From Streptomyces olivochromogenes (lineage in GTDB: Bacteria > Actinomycetota > Actinomycetes > Streptomycetales > Streptomycetaceae), in contig NZ_JADDRL010000022.1 of assembly GCF_021538895.1 (NCBI RefSeq), positions 1 through 64,000 on the forward strand: a stretch of DNA of 64,000 bases, in the 5' to 3' direction. Positions 1-8,523 of this stretch are shown piece by piece. Numbering within the stretch: the first letter of the stretch is position 1; every line of letters begins with the position of its first letter. The notes under the pieces are model-generated. The model did not search any database and had not been told where the DNA came from. It saw only the letters and a program-made list of their open reading frames with translations. The position numbers and the translations under genes were made by a program.

Positions 1-1
1 G

Positions 2-985
2 CCGGACCTCGCTGTCTTCGCGGGTAGACGGGCCGAGCTGGCCGAGCTGACGGAACTGGCCGGGACGGCCGGGACGATCCTGATCACCGGTATGCCGGGC
101 ATCGGGAAGACCGCGCTCGCCGTGCGCTGGGCGCATGCGGCCGCCCCGCGCTTCCCGGACGGCCAACTCCACATCGAGCTGCGGGGCTTCGACCCCGAGG
201 GGCGGCCACCGGCGGCGGTGGACGTCCTGCGCTGCGTGCTCGCCGCCCTCGGCGTACCGCCCGACCGCGTGCCGGACGGCCTGGACGCCCGGACGCGGCT
301 GTACCGCACCCTGCTGGCGAAGCGGCGATTCCTGGTCCTCCTCGACGACGCCGCCGACGCCGAGCAGGTACGTCCGCTGCTGCCCGCGTCGCCGGGCTGC
401 CTGGCGCTGGTCACCAGCCGGGTCCGGCTGCCCGAACTCGTCGCCTCCGGGGCCCGTCCGCTGCGCCTGGACCTGCCCTCCACGGCGGACGCCCTCGCCT
501 CGCTGGCCCTCCGGGTGGGTGCAGAGCGCCTGGCCGCCGAGCCGGGGGCCGCCGACGAACTCGTCGCCCGCAGCGGCCGGCTGCCCCTGGCCCTCGCCGT
601 CGTCGCCGCCCGGGCCGTCGCGCGCCCGGACTTCCCCCTCGCGGCCATCGCCACCGAACTGCGCCACCACGCCGACACCCTCGACGCCTTCGCCTCCGCC
701 GCGGGCTGCGCCGACCCCCGCGTCGCCTTCACCGGCTCCTACCGGCGCCTGTCGCCGCGGGCCGCCGATCTGTTCCGGCTGCTGCCCCGGCACCCCGGCC
801 CCGACCTCACGGTGGCGGGGGCCGCGGCCCTCGCCGGCCTGCCACCGGACGAAGTCGGTCCGGCCCTGCGGGAACTCGCCGACGCCCACCTCGTCACCGA
901 GCACCCACCGGGCCACTACACACTGCACGACCTGCTGCGCGTCCTCGCCGCCGAACTCACCGCGCTCCACGAGGCGGCCCCGTAG
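2..985 (+). CDS. NB-ARC (AfsR/SARP-like) transcriptional regulator, 3' part
   Basis: The frame is open to the left edge, so the N-terminus (probably a SARP or other DNA-binding domain) is missing. The visible 327 residues are an NB-ARC STAND ATPase module. A GR-x-AEL linker typical of AfsR-like proteins comes first, then the P-loop GMPGIGKT at visible residues 30-37, a kinase-2 strand (FLVLLDD), a sensor-like VTSR, a GRLPLAL motif and a winged-helix-like tail. The protein stops soon after, without the TPR domain that AfsR carries, so it is the short form or an NB-ARC protein of another subclass. Family knowledge suggests ATP-gated control of transcription, often of secondary metabolism. The target is unknown. 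The next gene begins about 105 bases downstream on the same strand. Confidence 0.8.
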   Translation, partial: PDLAVFAGRRAELAELTELAGTAGTILITGMPGIGKTALAVRWAHAAAPRFPDGQLHIELRGFDPEGRPPAAVDVLRCVLAALGVPPDRVPDGLDARTRLYRTLLAKRRFLVLLDDAADAEQVRPLLPASPGCLALVTSRVRLPELVASGARPLRLDLPSTADALASLALRVGAERLAAEPGAADELVARSGRLPLALAVVAARAVARPDFPLAAIATELRHHADTLDAFASAAGCADPRVAFTGSYRRLSPRAADLFRLLPRHPGPDLTVAGAAALAGLPPDEVGPALRELADAHLVTEHPPGHYTLHDLLRVLAAELTALHEAAP

Positions 986-1090
986 CCCGGTGTGACGAGC
1001 CGCCCTCACTCATCCGTCACTCTTTTTGCACATGCCCCGACCTACGGTCCGATCAAGCGAGACGACGATCTGTCCCGGAGGCGGCGGAAC

Positions 1091-2047
1091 ATGTCCATCA
1101 GCAGCACGATCGAGGCCTGCGTCGGCGAGGTCGGCGCCCCGCGCGCACCCCAACACCGGGACGAGGCGCGCCGGATGCCCAGAGGCGTCGACATCGTGAT
1201 CGACGACACCGCGCCCGCGCGACTTCCCTGGGAGAAGCGGCCGTACACGAAGACGGTCATACCGTCCGCCGTCCGACGGCCGGACCGGCTGGTCGCCCGC
1301 GACAGCGGCGAGTACCTCTTCGTCGGCCTGCGCGGGGGCGGCGGCGCGCCGTCCGCCGCACAGCCCGCCGAGGTCCGTCTCGCCCCGGGTGACATCTGCT
1401 TCTACGACGTGTGCCGCCCCGCGCTGCTGGACTTCCCCGAGCGGGTCCGCCGCAAGGTGTTCCTCGTCCCGCGCGAGCTGCTCGGCCTGTCGGCGCCCGA
1501 CGTGGAGCACCTCTCGCGGGCCCCGGTCCCGGGGGCGTCCCGGCTCGGCACCCTGCTGTCGCCGTTCCTGTCCGACCTCGCCGACACCGCCTCGGCGGCC
1601 CGGCCCCAGGTCGGTGAGATGCTCGCCTGGAACGCGGTGAACCTCCTGGCCACGCTCGCCACCGAGCAGCTGGGCGCGGCCGGGGCGGGGCAGGACGACA
1701 CCCCGTCGTCGCCGCTGGTGCCCAGGATCCTGGAGTTCATCGAACTGCACCTGACCGACCCGGAGTTGTCTCCCGAGGTCATCGCCCGCGCGCACCACAT
1801 CTCCCTGCGCTACCTGCACAAGCTGTTCAAGGACGAACGTACGACGGTCGCCCGGTGGATCCAGCGACGGCGCCTGGAGGAGTGCCGCCGCGACCTGGGC
1901 TCGCACGCCCGCGACAACACGACCGTCGCGGCCGTGGCCGCCCGCTGGGGCTTCACCAGCGCCACGCACTTCAGCCGAGTCTTCCGGACCGCCTACGGAA
2001 TGTCCCCGCGCCAGTGGCGAGAGAGCGCCCGGCCCCGTCCCGAGTAA
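1091..2047 (+). CDS. AraC family transcriptional regulator
   Basis: 318 residues. The C-terminal hundred residues form a double helix-turn-helix AraC domain (HISLRYLHKLFKDE in the first motif, WGFTSATHFSRVFR in the second, closing YGMSPRQWR). The N-terminal part resembles the AraC_binding_2 cupin-like sensor domain common in Streptomyces. The ATG at 1091 is chosen because GGAGGCGG lies about seven bases before it; the frame is open further upstream but without a better ribosome site. A strong hairpin directly follows the stop. The gene points toward a broken amidohydrolase and two intact hydrolases, and repeated 10-bp boxes between those genes could be its operators (inference). The ligand cannot be predicted. 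Confidence 0.88.
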   Translation: MSISSTIEACVGEVGAPRAPQHRDEARRMPRGVDIVIDDTAPARLPWEKRPYTKTVIPSAVRRPDRLVARDSGEYLFVGLRGGGGAPSAAQPAEVRLAPGDICFYDVCRPALLDFPERVRRKVFLVPRELLGLSAPDVEHLSRAPVPGASRLGTLLSPFLSDLADTASAARPQVGEMLAWNAVNLLATLATEQLGAAGAGQDDTPSSPLVPRILEFIELHLTDPELSPEVIARAHHISLRYLHKLFKDERTTVARWIQRRRLEECRRDLGSHARDNTTVAAVAARWGFTSATHFSRVFRTAYGMSPRQWRESARPRPE

Positions 2048-2061
2048 CGCCGTACATGCCT

Positions 2062-2086
2062 AAGTCCCCCTCGGTGAGGGGGACTT
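2062..2086. terminator. Bidirectional terminator hairpin
   Basis: A perfect 11-bp inverted repeat (AAGTCCCCCTC / GAGGGGGACTT) with a 3-base loop lies 14 bases after the AraC gene stop and before the stop of the convergent DUF1275 remnant. Placement and stem strength fit a shared terminator. The arms supply A-rich and T-rich ends in both directions. Confidence 0.8.
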
Positions 2087-2124
2087 CGACGTGTGTGCGA
2101 ACCCTTGTGAGCCGTTTCGGACCC

Positions 2125-2675
2125 TCAGGACCGCGGGCGAATCCACGTGGCCTCGGCACCGGAGAGGCGGTGGACGGTCAGGGACGTCACCGCGAGCAGC
2201 AGCAGGACCAGGGACAGTACCGCCACCAGGTGCCCATGGAGCAGGAGCTGAGCCCCCACCAGCGCCCCGAGGAACATGGCCAGGACGGACAGGATCCGGC
2301 GGCCGGGCCGCGGTGCGGCGCCTCCGGCCGGGGTGGAGTCCGCGGCCAGTCCCGTCAGGGTCAGCGTCAGCACGGTCGTGGTGAGATCCGGGACGCCGAG
2401 CCGCCGGGCGACCGCGTTCTGCAGACCCATGGCCAGCCCGAGGAGCACGATCAGCGTGTACTGCACGCCGGTGCCGACCCGGCCGTCGGCCACCGCGGCG
2501 ACCACCACCGTGACGGCGACCAGAGCCGTCTGCAGGGCGGTCGCCGTCCGCAGCAGATGCCCGCGGTGCGCCGCGTGCCGGGTGCCGAGCCGGCCGCCCG
2601 CCAGCGCCCCGAGCAGGAACGCCGCGAGCGAGACGACGGAGGCGAGCGCGGACAGGCCGTCGGCCCCGGCCAGTG
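2125..2675 (-). pseudogene. DUF1275 (YoaK-like) membrane protein, N-terminus deleted
   Basis: Read on the minus strand, the frame gives ALAGADGLSALASVVSLAAF, then LLGALAGGRLGTRHAAH, GLAMGLQNAVARRLGVPD and TLTGLAADS, all typical of the DUF1275/YoaK family of about 220-240-residue multi-pass membrane proteins. About 180 C-terminal residues remain. The first transmembrane helices and the start codon are missing: at about 2670-2675 the sequence switches abruptly into an amidohydrolase reading in another frame. An internal GTG at 2508 could start only a 127-residue fragment. I read this as a deletion remnant that is unlikely to be functional. The family's biochemical role is poorly known. Confidence 0.75.
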
Positions 2676-4067
2676 CAGCGCGACCCGCGGGTTGTAGGTG
2701 GAGACCCGGGTGGCGTCCGTGCCGGCGGCCACCGCCAGTCCGCGCTCCAGCATGGCCCGGATCGGCGGGGCGTCCGCGGCCGCGCCCGGACCGTACCGAC
2801 GTAGAAACGCCTCGCCCTGGAAGGACAGACGGTTCTGCACGGACAGCGCCCCGCCGAGCGCGGCGATGCGGTCGAGGCTGTCCGCGGAGACGGTCTCCGC
2901 GTGGTCGAACAGCCAGCGGTTCCCTGCCGGGAAGAGCCCCTCGGCGGCGAGCTTCTCGAACACCGCGAGATCACGGCGGATGGTCTCGTCGTAGGTGGCG
3001 TGCAGCCGGAAGCCCCAGCCGTTCTCCATGAGCAGCCGTACCGCCTTCTCGAACTCCGCCTCGTAATCGGGCGCCAGTTCCGGACGCGGCTGCGTGAAAT
3101 TCTCGAAGTCGGCCGCGGCCCAGGTGAGATTCTCACCGGCGCCGTTGAGGCGCAGCCAGGCATCGCCGTCCTCGGGGCGGGCCATTTCGATCCACCGGGT
3201 GAGGTCGTCGATTTCCTGGCCGGCCGTCTGCGGGAACAAGTGATAGGCGATGCGCAGCGAGAGCTGTCCGGCGCGCGCCAGTTCCACCACGGTGCTGTAG
3301 TTCTCCGGGAAATTCTGGAAACCGCCCGCGGCGTCGATCGCCGAGGTCAGTCCGAACCGGTTGAGTTCCCGCAGGAAATGCCGGGTCGAGGTCTTCCTGT
3401 CCTCGCCCTCCAGCACCGGCGCCTTGGCCAGGGTCGAGTACAGCACCAGGGCGCTGGGCGCGGCGAGCAGCATGCCCGTGGGTTCCCCGTCCCGGCCCCG
3501 GACGATCTGTCCGCCCTTCGGGTCGGGCGTGTCCCTGGTGTATCCGACGGCCTTGAGCGCCGCCCGGTTGAGCACGGCGGACTGGTACAGGTGCAGGACG
3601 AACACCGGGGTGTCGGGCGCGGCGGCGTTCAGCTCGGCGACGGTCGGCAGCCGTCGCTCGGCGAACTGCTCGGCCGACCAGCCGCCGACCACCCGTACCC
3701 ACTGCCCCTTCGGGGTGCGCGCGGCCTGCTCGCGCAGCATCGCCAGGCCCTGCCGCAGGGTGGGCACACCGTCCCAGCGCAGTTCGAGTACGTAGTTGAG
3801 GCCGCCCCGGATCACGTGCAGGTGGGCGTCGTTGAGGCCGGGTACCACCCGTCGGCCGAGCGCGTCGACCACCTTCGTGGCTGGGCCGACGAGCGCGGCC
3901 ACGTCCTTGTCGTCGCCGACCGCCGTGATGACCCCGTCGCGGACGGCGAGAGCGCCGGCCTGCGGGCGCCGCGGGTCCTGGGTGTGGATCCGCGCATTGC
4001 GCACGACGAGTTCGGCGGCGTTGTCCGTGGCCCGGGGAACCAGCCCGCCGACGGGCATTGCTGACAC
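2670..4067 (-). pseudogene. YtcJ-like amidohydrolase, C-terminus deleted by fusion
   Basis: The protein begins at GTG 4067, preceded by GGAGGGG nine bases upstream. It shows the amidohydrolase-superfamily metal motif NDAHLH at residues 80-84, and the later barrel motifs RLHATYDETIRRDLAVF, DHAETVS, SVQNRLSF and AGTDATR. After the residues YNPRVALHW the family match stops. The frame runs on as Arg/Ser/Pro-rich nonsense to 2451, which is out of frame over the DUF1275 remnant. About 460 residues are kept, against roughly 540 or more for full-length relatives, so the end of the barrel and the C-terminal beta domain are gone. Substrate unknown; members hydrolyse cyclic or linear amides. A complete relative lies at 12782-14398. 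Confidence 0.78.
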
Positions 4068-4169
4068 GTTTCTGAACCCCTCCCGAATCGAGTGAATCGA
4101 GCCCGGGGGAATGCGCCGGGGTCGTTTCGTCATCAACGTAGGCCAGGGCGAAGGGGAGTTCTGTTCCGT

Positions 4170-4238
4170 CAGCGCACTCCGTACTTCCCCGCAGCGCACT
4201 CGAATTCGGTGCACCGTTGGAACATCGACAGTGCACTC
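4170..4238. promoter_or_regulatory. Three CAGYGCACTC boxes in a divergent promoter region
   Basis: The boxes at 4170-4179 and 4192-4201 are both CAGCGCACTC, exactly 22 bp apart. A third, CAGTGCACTC, is at 4229-4238. They sit between the minus-strand amidohydrolase remnant (start 4067) and the plus-strand hydrolase (start 4321). Direct repeats two helical turns apart are the layout AraC-type activators use, and an AraC gene lies 2 kb away. The link is inference. Confidence 0.4.
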
Positions 4239-4320
4239 ATGGACAGTTCGGGCCCGCCCGCCGGATTTAGCGTGGCCGACGCACGACAACGCACACATCG
4301 AGCAACAGCAGGAGACGCAC

Positions 4321-5292
4321 ATGTCCGACGCCGTCGAGCCGGTCACGCCGGTTCTGGAACCCGCGGCCGCCGCCTTCGCGGAGGCGACCGCCAATCCGCC
4401 CTACCTGTTCGACCTGGCCCCGGCGGAAGGGCGCAAGGCCGTCGACGAGGTGCAGTCCGGCGACATCGAGAAGCCGGCCGTCGACGAGGAGTGGATCACC
4501 GTGTCCGGCGGCCCGACCGGCAGCGCCCGGGCCCGGATCGTCAAGCCCGCCGGCGCCACCGGCACCCTCCCGGTGATCTTCTACATCCACGGCGCCGGCT
4601 GGGTGTTCGGCAACGCCCACACCCACGACCGGCTGGTGCGCGAACTCGCCGTCGGCGCGCACGCCGCCGTCGTCTTCCCCGAGTACGACCTCTCGCCCGA
4701 GGCCCGCTACCCGGTCGCCATCGAGCAGAACTACGCGGTCGCCCGCTGGGTCGTCGAGCAGGGCGCGACCAAGGGCCTGGACGGCAGCCGGATGGCCGTG
4801 GCGGGTGACTCGGTGGGCGGCAACATGGCCGCCGCGCTGACCCTGATGGCCAAGGAGCGCGGGGACGTCCCCCTCGTGCAGCAGGTGCTGTTCTACCCGG
4901 TCACCGACGCCTCCTTCGACACCGGCTCCTACCACCAGTTCGCCGAGGGCTACTTCCTGCGCCGCGACGGCATGCAGTGGTTCTGGGACCAGTACACGAC
5001 CGACGAGGCCGAGCGCGCCCAGATCACCGCCTCCCCCCTGCGCGCCACCACCGAGCAGCTCACCGGCCTGCCCCCGGCCCTCGTCATCACGGGTGAGGCC
5101 GACGTGCTGCGGGACGAGGGCGAGGCGTACGCCAACAAGCTCCGCGAGGCGGGCGTCGCGGTCACCGCCGTGCGCTACCAGGGCATCATCCACGACTTCG
5201 TGATGCTCAACGCGCTGCGTGGGACGCACGCCGCCGAAGCCGCCATCGCCCAGGCCGTCGCCACCCTGCGCGCCGCCCTGCACACCGCCTGA
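4321..5292 (+). CDS. Alpha/beta hydrolase, HSL family esterase
   Basis: 323 residues. The catalytic set of the hormone-sensitive-lipase family is complete: oxyanion motif HGAG at residues 90-93, nucleophile Ser164 in GDSVGG, Asp261 in GEADVLRDE and His291 in GIIHDF. The expected reaction is hydrolysis of short acyl or aryl esters in the cytoplasm; no signal peptide is seen. ATG 4321 is preceded by GGAG. The frame is open about 210 bases upstream, but that stretch is the regulatory region. The next hydrolase starts 20 bases after the stop, so the two are probably one transcript. Natural substrate unknown. Confidence 0.88.
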   Translation: MSDAVEPVTPVLEPAAAAFAEATANPPYLFDLAPAEGRKAVDEVQSGDIEKPAVDEEWITVSGGPTGSARARIVKPAGATGTLPVIFYIHGAGWVFGNAHTHDRLVRELAVGAHAAVVFPEYDLSPEARYPVAIEQNYAVARWVVEQGATKGLDGSRMAVAGDSVGGNMAAALTLMAKERGDVPLVQQVLFYPVTDASFDTGSYHQFAEGYFLRRDGMQWFWDQYTTDEAERAQITASPLRATTEQLTGLPPALVITGEADVLRDEGEAYANKLREAGVAVTAVRYQGIIHDFVMLNALRGTHAAEAAIAQAVATLRAALHTA

Positions 5293-5312
5293 GACCGAGG
5301 AGACAACGCGAG

Positions 5313-6032
5313 ATGACCACTTCCGTACCCACCGTCGTCCTCGTCCACGGCGCCTTCGCCGATGCGACCAGCTGGTCCGGCGTGATCGCCGAACTGCAGG
5401 CCCACGGCATCCCCGTCATAGCCCCGCCCAACCCGCTGCGCGGCCTCGCCGCCGACGCCGCGTACGTCGCCTCCGTGGCCGCCCAGATCGACGGCCCCGT
5501 CGTGCTGGTCGGCCACTCCTACGGCGGCGCGCTGATCACCGTCGCCGGCACCACGGAGAACGTCGTCGGGCTGGTCTACGTGGCCGCCTACGTCCCCGAA
5601 GAGGGCGAGAGCCTCGGTGAGCTGCAGGGCCGCTTCCCCGACTCCCCGCTGGTCAGCAACCTGAAGCAGTGGACGTACCCCGTCCCGGGCGCCGACCCCG
5701 CCGTCGAGGTCACCATCGCCCAGGACGCCTTCCCGTCGGTCTTCGCCGCCGACGTGTCCGAGGACGTCACGAAGGTCCTGGCCGTCGCGCAGCGCCCGCT
5801 GGCCGCCGCGGTCTTCGAGGAGAAGGCCGCCGCGGCCGCCTGGAAGACCAAGCCGTCCTGGGCTCTGGTGGCCGACGCCGACCACGCGATCAACCCCGAG
5901 GTGCAGCGCTTCGCCGCCGAGCGGGCCGGGGCGACCGTCGTGGAGATCGAGGGCGCCTCGCACGCGGTCGCCGTCTCCCGGCCCCAGGAGGTCGCCGGCC
6001 TGATCCGCGACGCGGTCGGCGCGACGAGCTGA
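5313..6032 (+). CDS. Alpha/beta hydrolase (salicylate-esterase-like)
   Basis: 239 residues with an early VLVHGAFAD oxyanion segment, nucleophile Ser69 in GHSYGG and the likely catalytic His217 in EGASHAV; a conserved acidic residue lies in VADADHAI. This pattern matches the small esterase-like hydrolases of the plant methyl-salicylate-esterase type that are frequent in Streptomyces. GAGGAGA precedes the ATG. It forms a two-gene unit with the HSL esterase 20 bases upstream and is followed by a strong terminator hairpin, so the unit probably ends here. Substrate unknown. Confidence 0.85.
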   Translation: MTTSVPTVVLVHGAFADATSWSGVIAELQAHGIPVIAPPNPLRGLAADAAYVASVAAQIDGPVVLVGHSYGGALITVAGTTENVVGLVYVAAYVPEEGESLGELQGRFPDSPLVSNLKQWTYPVPGADPAVEVTIAQDAFPSVFAADVSEDVTKVLAVAQRPLAAAVFEEKAAAAAWKTKPSWALVADADHAINPEVQRFAAERAGATVVEIEGASHAVAVSRPQEVAGLIRDAVGATS

Positions 6033-6049
6033 CCAAACGGCGCGGCCGA

Positions 6050-6087
6050 CCGCGCGGACGCGTGCCCTGCGGAACGCGTCCGCGCGG
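6050..6087 (+). terminator. Strong hairpin terminator after the hydrolase pair
   Basis: A perfect 14-bp stem, CCGCGCGGACGCGT pairing with ACGCGTCCGCGCGG, encloses a 10-base loop. It starts 18 bases after the stop at 6032 and precedes the next operon by more than 100 bases. There is no T-run, as is usual for terminators in very GC-rich genomes. Confidence 0.75.
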
Positions 6088-6199
6088 CGGCCTCGCGCCG
6101 GAGCCCGGAGCTCCGAGTGGTGCGGTGCCTTTCGCCGCCCGACACTGAATGCCGAGCCCCCGCACGTGACGGCGGTGTCCGTGCTCAGGAGATGACGCC

Positions 6200-6799
6200 G
6201 TGAATTCCTTCTCACCAGGCTTTCGGGGCCGCGGTCGCCAACTGGCGCAGCGGCTGCCCCCCGGCCAGTACCCGACCGAGCAGTTTCCGGTGCTGTCGGC
6301 GGGCCCGACCCCCAAGGTGGCCACGGAGACCTGGGCCTTCACCATCACCACCGAACTCGGTGCCACGCACAGCTGGACCTGGGACCAGATGATGGCCCTG
6401 CCGCAGCAGGAGACGGTCAAGGACATCCACTGCGTGACGCGCTGGTCGAAGTTCGACACCGCGTGGCGGGGCGTGTCCCTGGACGCCTTCTTCGAGGACG
6501 TCGAGACGGCCGCCGACCACGCCCTCGTCACCAGCTACGGCGGCTACACCACGAACCTCCCGCTGGCGGACCTCCTCGACGGCCGGTCCTGGATCGCCCA
6601 CACCTACGACGGCTACCCGCTGTCCCCGGAGCACGGCGGCCCCGCCCGCCTGCTGGTGCCCCACCTGTACTTCTGGAAGTCGGCCAAGTGGGTGCGCGAG
6701 GTGCGCCTGACCCTGGAGGACGAGCCCGGATTCTGGGAGAGCGTCGGCTACCACAACTACGGCGACCCGTGGCGCGAGCAGCGCAACTGGGGCGACTGA
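6200..6799 (+). CDS. Sulfite-oxidase-like molybdopterin oxidoreductase
   Basis: 199 residues of the sulfite oxidase/MsrP/YuiH molybdopterin fold. Cys78 in DIHCVTRWSKFD is the expected molybdenum ligand; the flanking TRW and the later LLVPHLYFWKSAKW segment are family hallmarks. The protein has no signal peptide and is much shorter than periplasmic MsrP (about 330 residues), so it is probably a cytoplasmic one-domain version. GTG 6200 is preceded by AGGAG. The stop is two bases before the start of a flavin reductase, which is presumably its redox partner. Substrate unknown; sulfoxide or other oxo-transfer reduction would fit the family. Confidence 0.87.
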   Translation: MNSFSPGFRGRGRQLAQRLPPGQYPTEQFPVLSAGPTPKVATETWAFTITTELGATHSWTWDQMMALPQQETVKDIHCVTRWSKFDTAWRGVSLDAFFEDVETAADHALVTSYGGYTTNLPLADLLDGRSWIAHTYDGYPLSPEHGGPARLLVPHLYFWKSAKWVREVRLTLEDEPGFWESVGYHNYGDPWREQRNWGD

Positions 6800-6801
6800 C
6801 G

Positions 6802-7518
6802 ATGTCCCTCACCTGGCACCGGGCGCGGCTCGTCGAGCGCCGGCCGCAGACCGACACCGCCCGCACCCTGGTCCTCACCGTGCCGGACTGGCCCGGCCAC
6901 CTGCCCGGCCAGCACGTCGACGTGCGGCTCACCGCCGACGACGGCTACCAGGCCGTACGCAGCTACTCCCTCGCCGCGCCGACCGACGGCTCCCGGATCG
7001 AACTCGGCGTCCAGGCGGTGTCCGACGGCGAGGTCTCGCCCTACCTCGCCGACGTCCTCCCCATCGGCGCGGAGGTGGAGATCCGCGGCCCCCTCGGCAA
7101 CTGGTTCGTCTGGCGCCCCGGGCAGACCGACCCCGTCCTGCTCGTGGCGGGCGGTTCCGGTGTCGTCCCCCTGGCCGCGATGATCCGCGCCCACCGCGAG
7201 GCCCACTCGCGCAGCGCCTTCCACCTGCTGTACTCGGTGCGCACCCCGGACGACGTCTGGTACGGCGACAGCCTCACCGACCACGACCACGACCCCGGCC
7301 TCGACGTGGACTTCGTGTACACGCGGCAGGCCCCGTCCGGCAGCGACCGCGCACCCGGCCGGGTCACGGACGCCGACCTGACCGGGCCGGTGTCCCGGCT
7401 CCTGCCGGCCAGTCCCGCGTACGTCTGCGGCCCCACGGGCTTCGTCGAGACCGTCGGCGACCTGCTGACCGGCCTCGGACGCGACCCGGCGACCATCCGC
7501 ACCGAACGCTTCGGCTGA
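6802..7518 (+). CDS. Ferredoxin-NADP-reductase-like FAD oxidoreductase
   Basis: 238 residues. RSYS at residues 53-56 binds FAD. AGGSGVVPL starts the NAD(P) domain, and YVCGPTGFVE near the C-terminus completes the FNR fold. There is no iron-sulfur ligand set, so it is a plain flavin reductase. It begins two bases after the molybdoenzyme stop, which implies translational coupling and a partnership in which NAD(P)H electrons pass through FAD to the molybdenum enzyme (inference from order). Its own stop is 19 bases before the zinc-ribbon gene. Confidence 0.88.
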   Translation: MSLTWHRARLVERRPQTDTARTLVLTVPDWPGHLPGQHVDVRLTADDGYQAVRSYSLAAPTDGSRIELGVQAVSDGEVSPYLADVLPIGAEVEIRGPLGNWFVWRPGQTDPVLLVAGGSGVVPLAAMIRAHREAHSRSAFHLLYSVRTPDDVWYGDSLTDHDHDPGLDVDFVYTRQAPSGSDRAPGRVTDADLTGPVSRLLPASPAYVCGPTGFVETVGDLLTGLGRDPATIRTERFG

Positions 7519-7537
7519 CCCACCCTGGGAGGAGCCC

Positions 7538-7810
7538 ATGCCCGACACGGCCGCTCACCTGGACGGCAACTGCCTCGCCGGCCCGCTCTCGGAGATCCTC
7601 TCGGTGGAACCCACCACCGCGTGGTGGCGCTGCCCCGAGTGCGCCCGCTCCGGCCCGCTCGCCGAGCTGCACGTCTACGGACCCGAGCCCGGCCTGACCG
7701 CCCGCTGCCCCGGCTGCGCGTACATCGCCCTGCGGCTGGTCAGGGAGGAGGGCCACATCTGGCTGACGTTGGGCAGCGGGACGGGAGCGTTCCGCTTTCC
7801 TGTCGCCTAG
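7538..7810 (+). CDS. DUF6510 zinc-ribbon protein
   Basis: 90 residues with two metal-binding pairs, CPEC and CPGC, separated by about 30 residues, giving a rubredoxin- or zinc-ribbon-like knuckle. GGGAGG precedes the ATG. It is the third gene of the unit with the sulfite-oxidase-like enzyme and the FNR-like reductase. The recurring trio suggests that it helps metal or electron handling for this complex, but no function has been demonstrated to my knowledge. Its last codons overlap the end of the convergent TetR gene by four bases. Confidence 0.78.
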   Translation: MPDTAAHLDGNCLAGPLSEILSVEPTTAWWRCPECARSGPLAELHVYGPEPGLTARCPGCAYIALRLVREEGHIWLTLGSGTGAFRFPVA

Positions 7811-8418
7811 CCCGGCCGCGGCGGGGCCAGCGTCGTCGCCAGCGCGCGCGCCGCAGCCGTCGTACGGTCGCGGTCGCCGGTGGCCACCAGGTCCAGCAGC
7901 AGCCCGCGGAAGGCGGCGAGCGTGAGGGTGGCCAGGGCGGGAGCGCGCTCCCGGTCGGTGATCCCGGCGGTGACGAGCTGGTCGCCGATGAGGGCGAGCC
8001 AGTCGTGGACGATCCCGTCGAGGAACTCCCGGTAGCGCTCCGGCTCGCGCACCGCGTAGCCGTACGCCTCGAAGAAGAAGCGCCAGTAGCCGGTCTGCTC
8101 CGGGGCCGACATGGCGTCCCAGACCGCCTCGATCGCGCGGTTCGGCTCGGCGGCGGCCAGCACCGCCGAGTTCACCTCCAGCACGTGCCGGTCGTGCGCG
8201 CGGAAGGCCACGAAGATCTCCGCGACGAGCTCTTCCTTGCTGCCGAAGTAGTACAGCAGCGTCCGGTGGCCGATCCCCAGGGCCGCCGCCAGCGGGCGGA
8301 TCGACAGACCGTCCAGCCCGTTGTCCATCACATAGGCCATGGCGGCGTCGAGCAGCTCGCGCCGGCGCGGTTCCTGCCGGGCGCGCACGGCTTCCGCCCT
8401 CTCCTGTCTGTCGTCCAT
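7807..8418 (-). CDS. TetR family repressor
   Basis: About 203 residues. The N-terminal helix-turn-helix reads LSIRPLAAALGIGHRTLLYYFGSKEEL, classic TetR. The C-terminal half is a ligand-binding helical domain of unknown specificity. The start may be ATG 8418 or one of the paired ATGs at 8427 and 8430; none has a clear ribosome site. The gene is divergent from the M20 amidohydrolase at 8524, and two copies of a palindrome sit between them, one just upstream of each start. Autoregulation together with repression of the M20 operon is the simple reading. Confidence 0.9.
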   Translation of the reverse strand: MDDRQERAEAVRARQEPRRRELLDAAMAYVMDNGLDGLSIRPLAAALGIGHRTLLYYFGSKEELVAEIFVAFRAHDRHVLEVNSAVLAAAEPNRAIEAVWDAMSAPEQTGYWRFFFEAYGYAVREPERYREFLDGIVHDWLALIGDQLVTAGITDRERAPALATLTLAAFRGLLLDLVATGDRDRTTAAARALATTLAPPRPG

Positions 8419-8439
8419 GAGATGCATCATATCGACCGC

Positions 8440-8501
8440 TTGAACCGATCGGTTCAAAGGCGGATGGTGTGGGGACCCCCGAGAGTGAACCGATCGGTTC
8501 A
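8440..8501. promoter_or_regulatory. Twin TetR operators
   Basis: TTGAACCGATCGGTTCAA at 8440-8457 is a perfect 18-bp palindrome. TGAACCGATCGGTTCA at 8486-8501 repeats its inner 16 bp. Their centres are 45 bp apart. The first lies about 22 bases before the TetR ATG at 8418, the second 22 bases before the M20 ATG at 8524, so each divergent promoter has one site. Confidence 0.82.
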
Positions 8502-8523
8502 ATGAAAGTTCAAAGGAGTCCCC

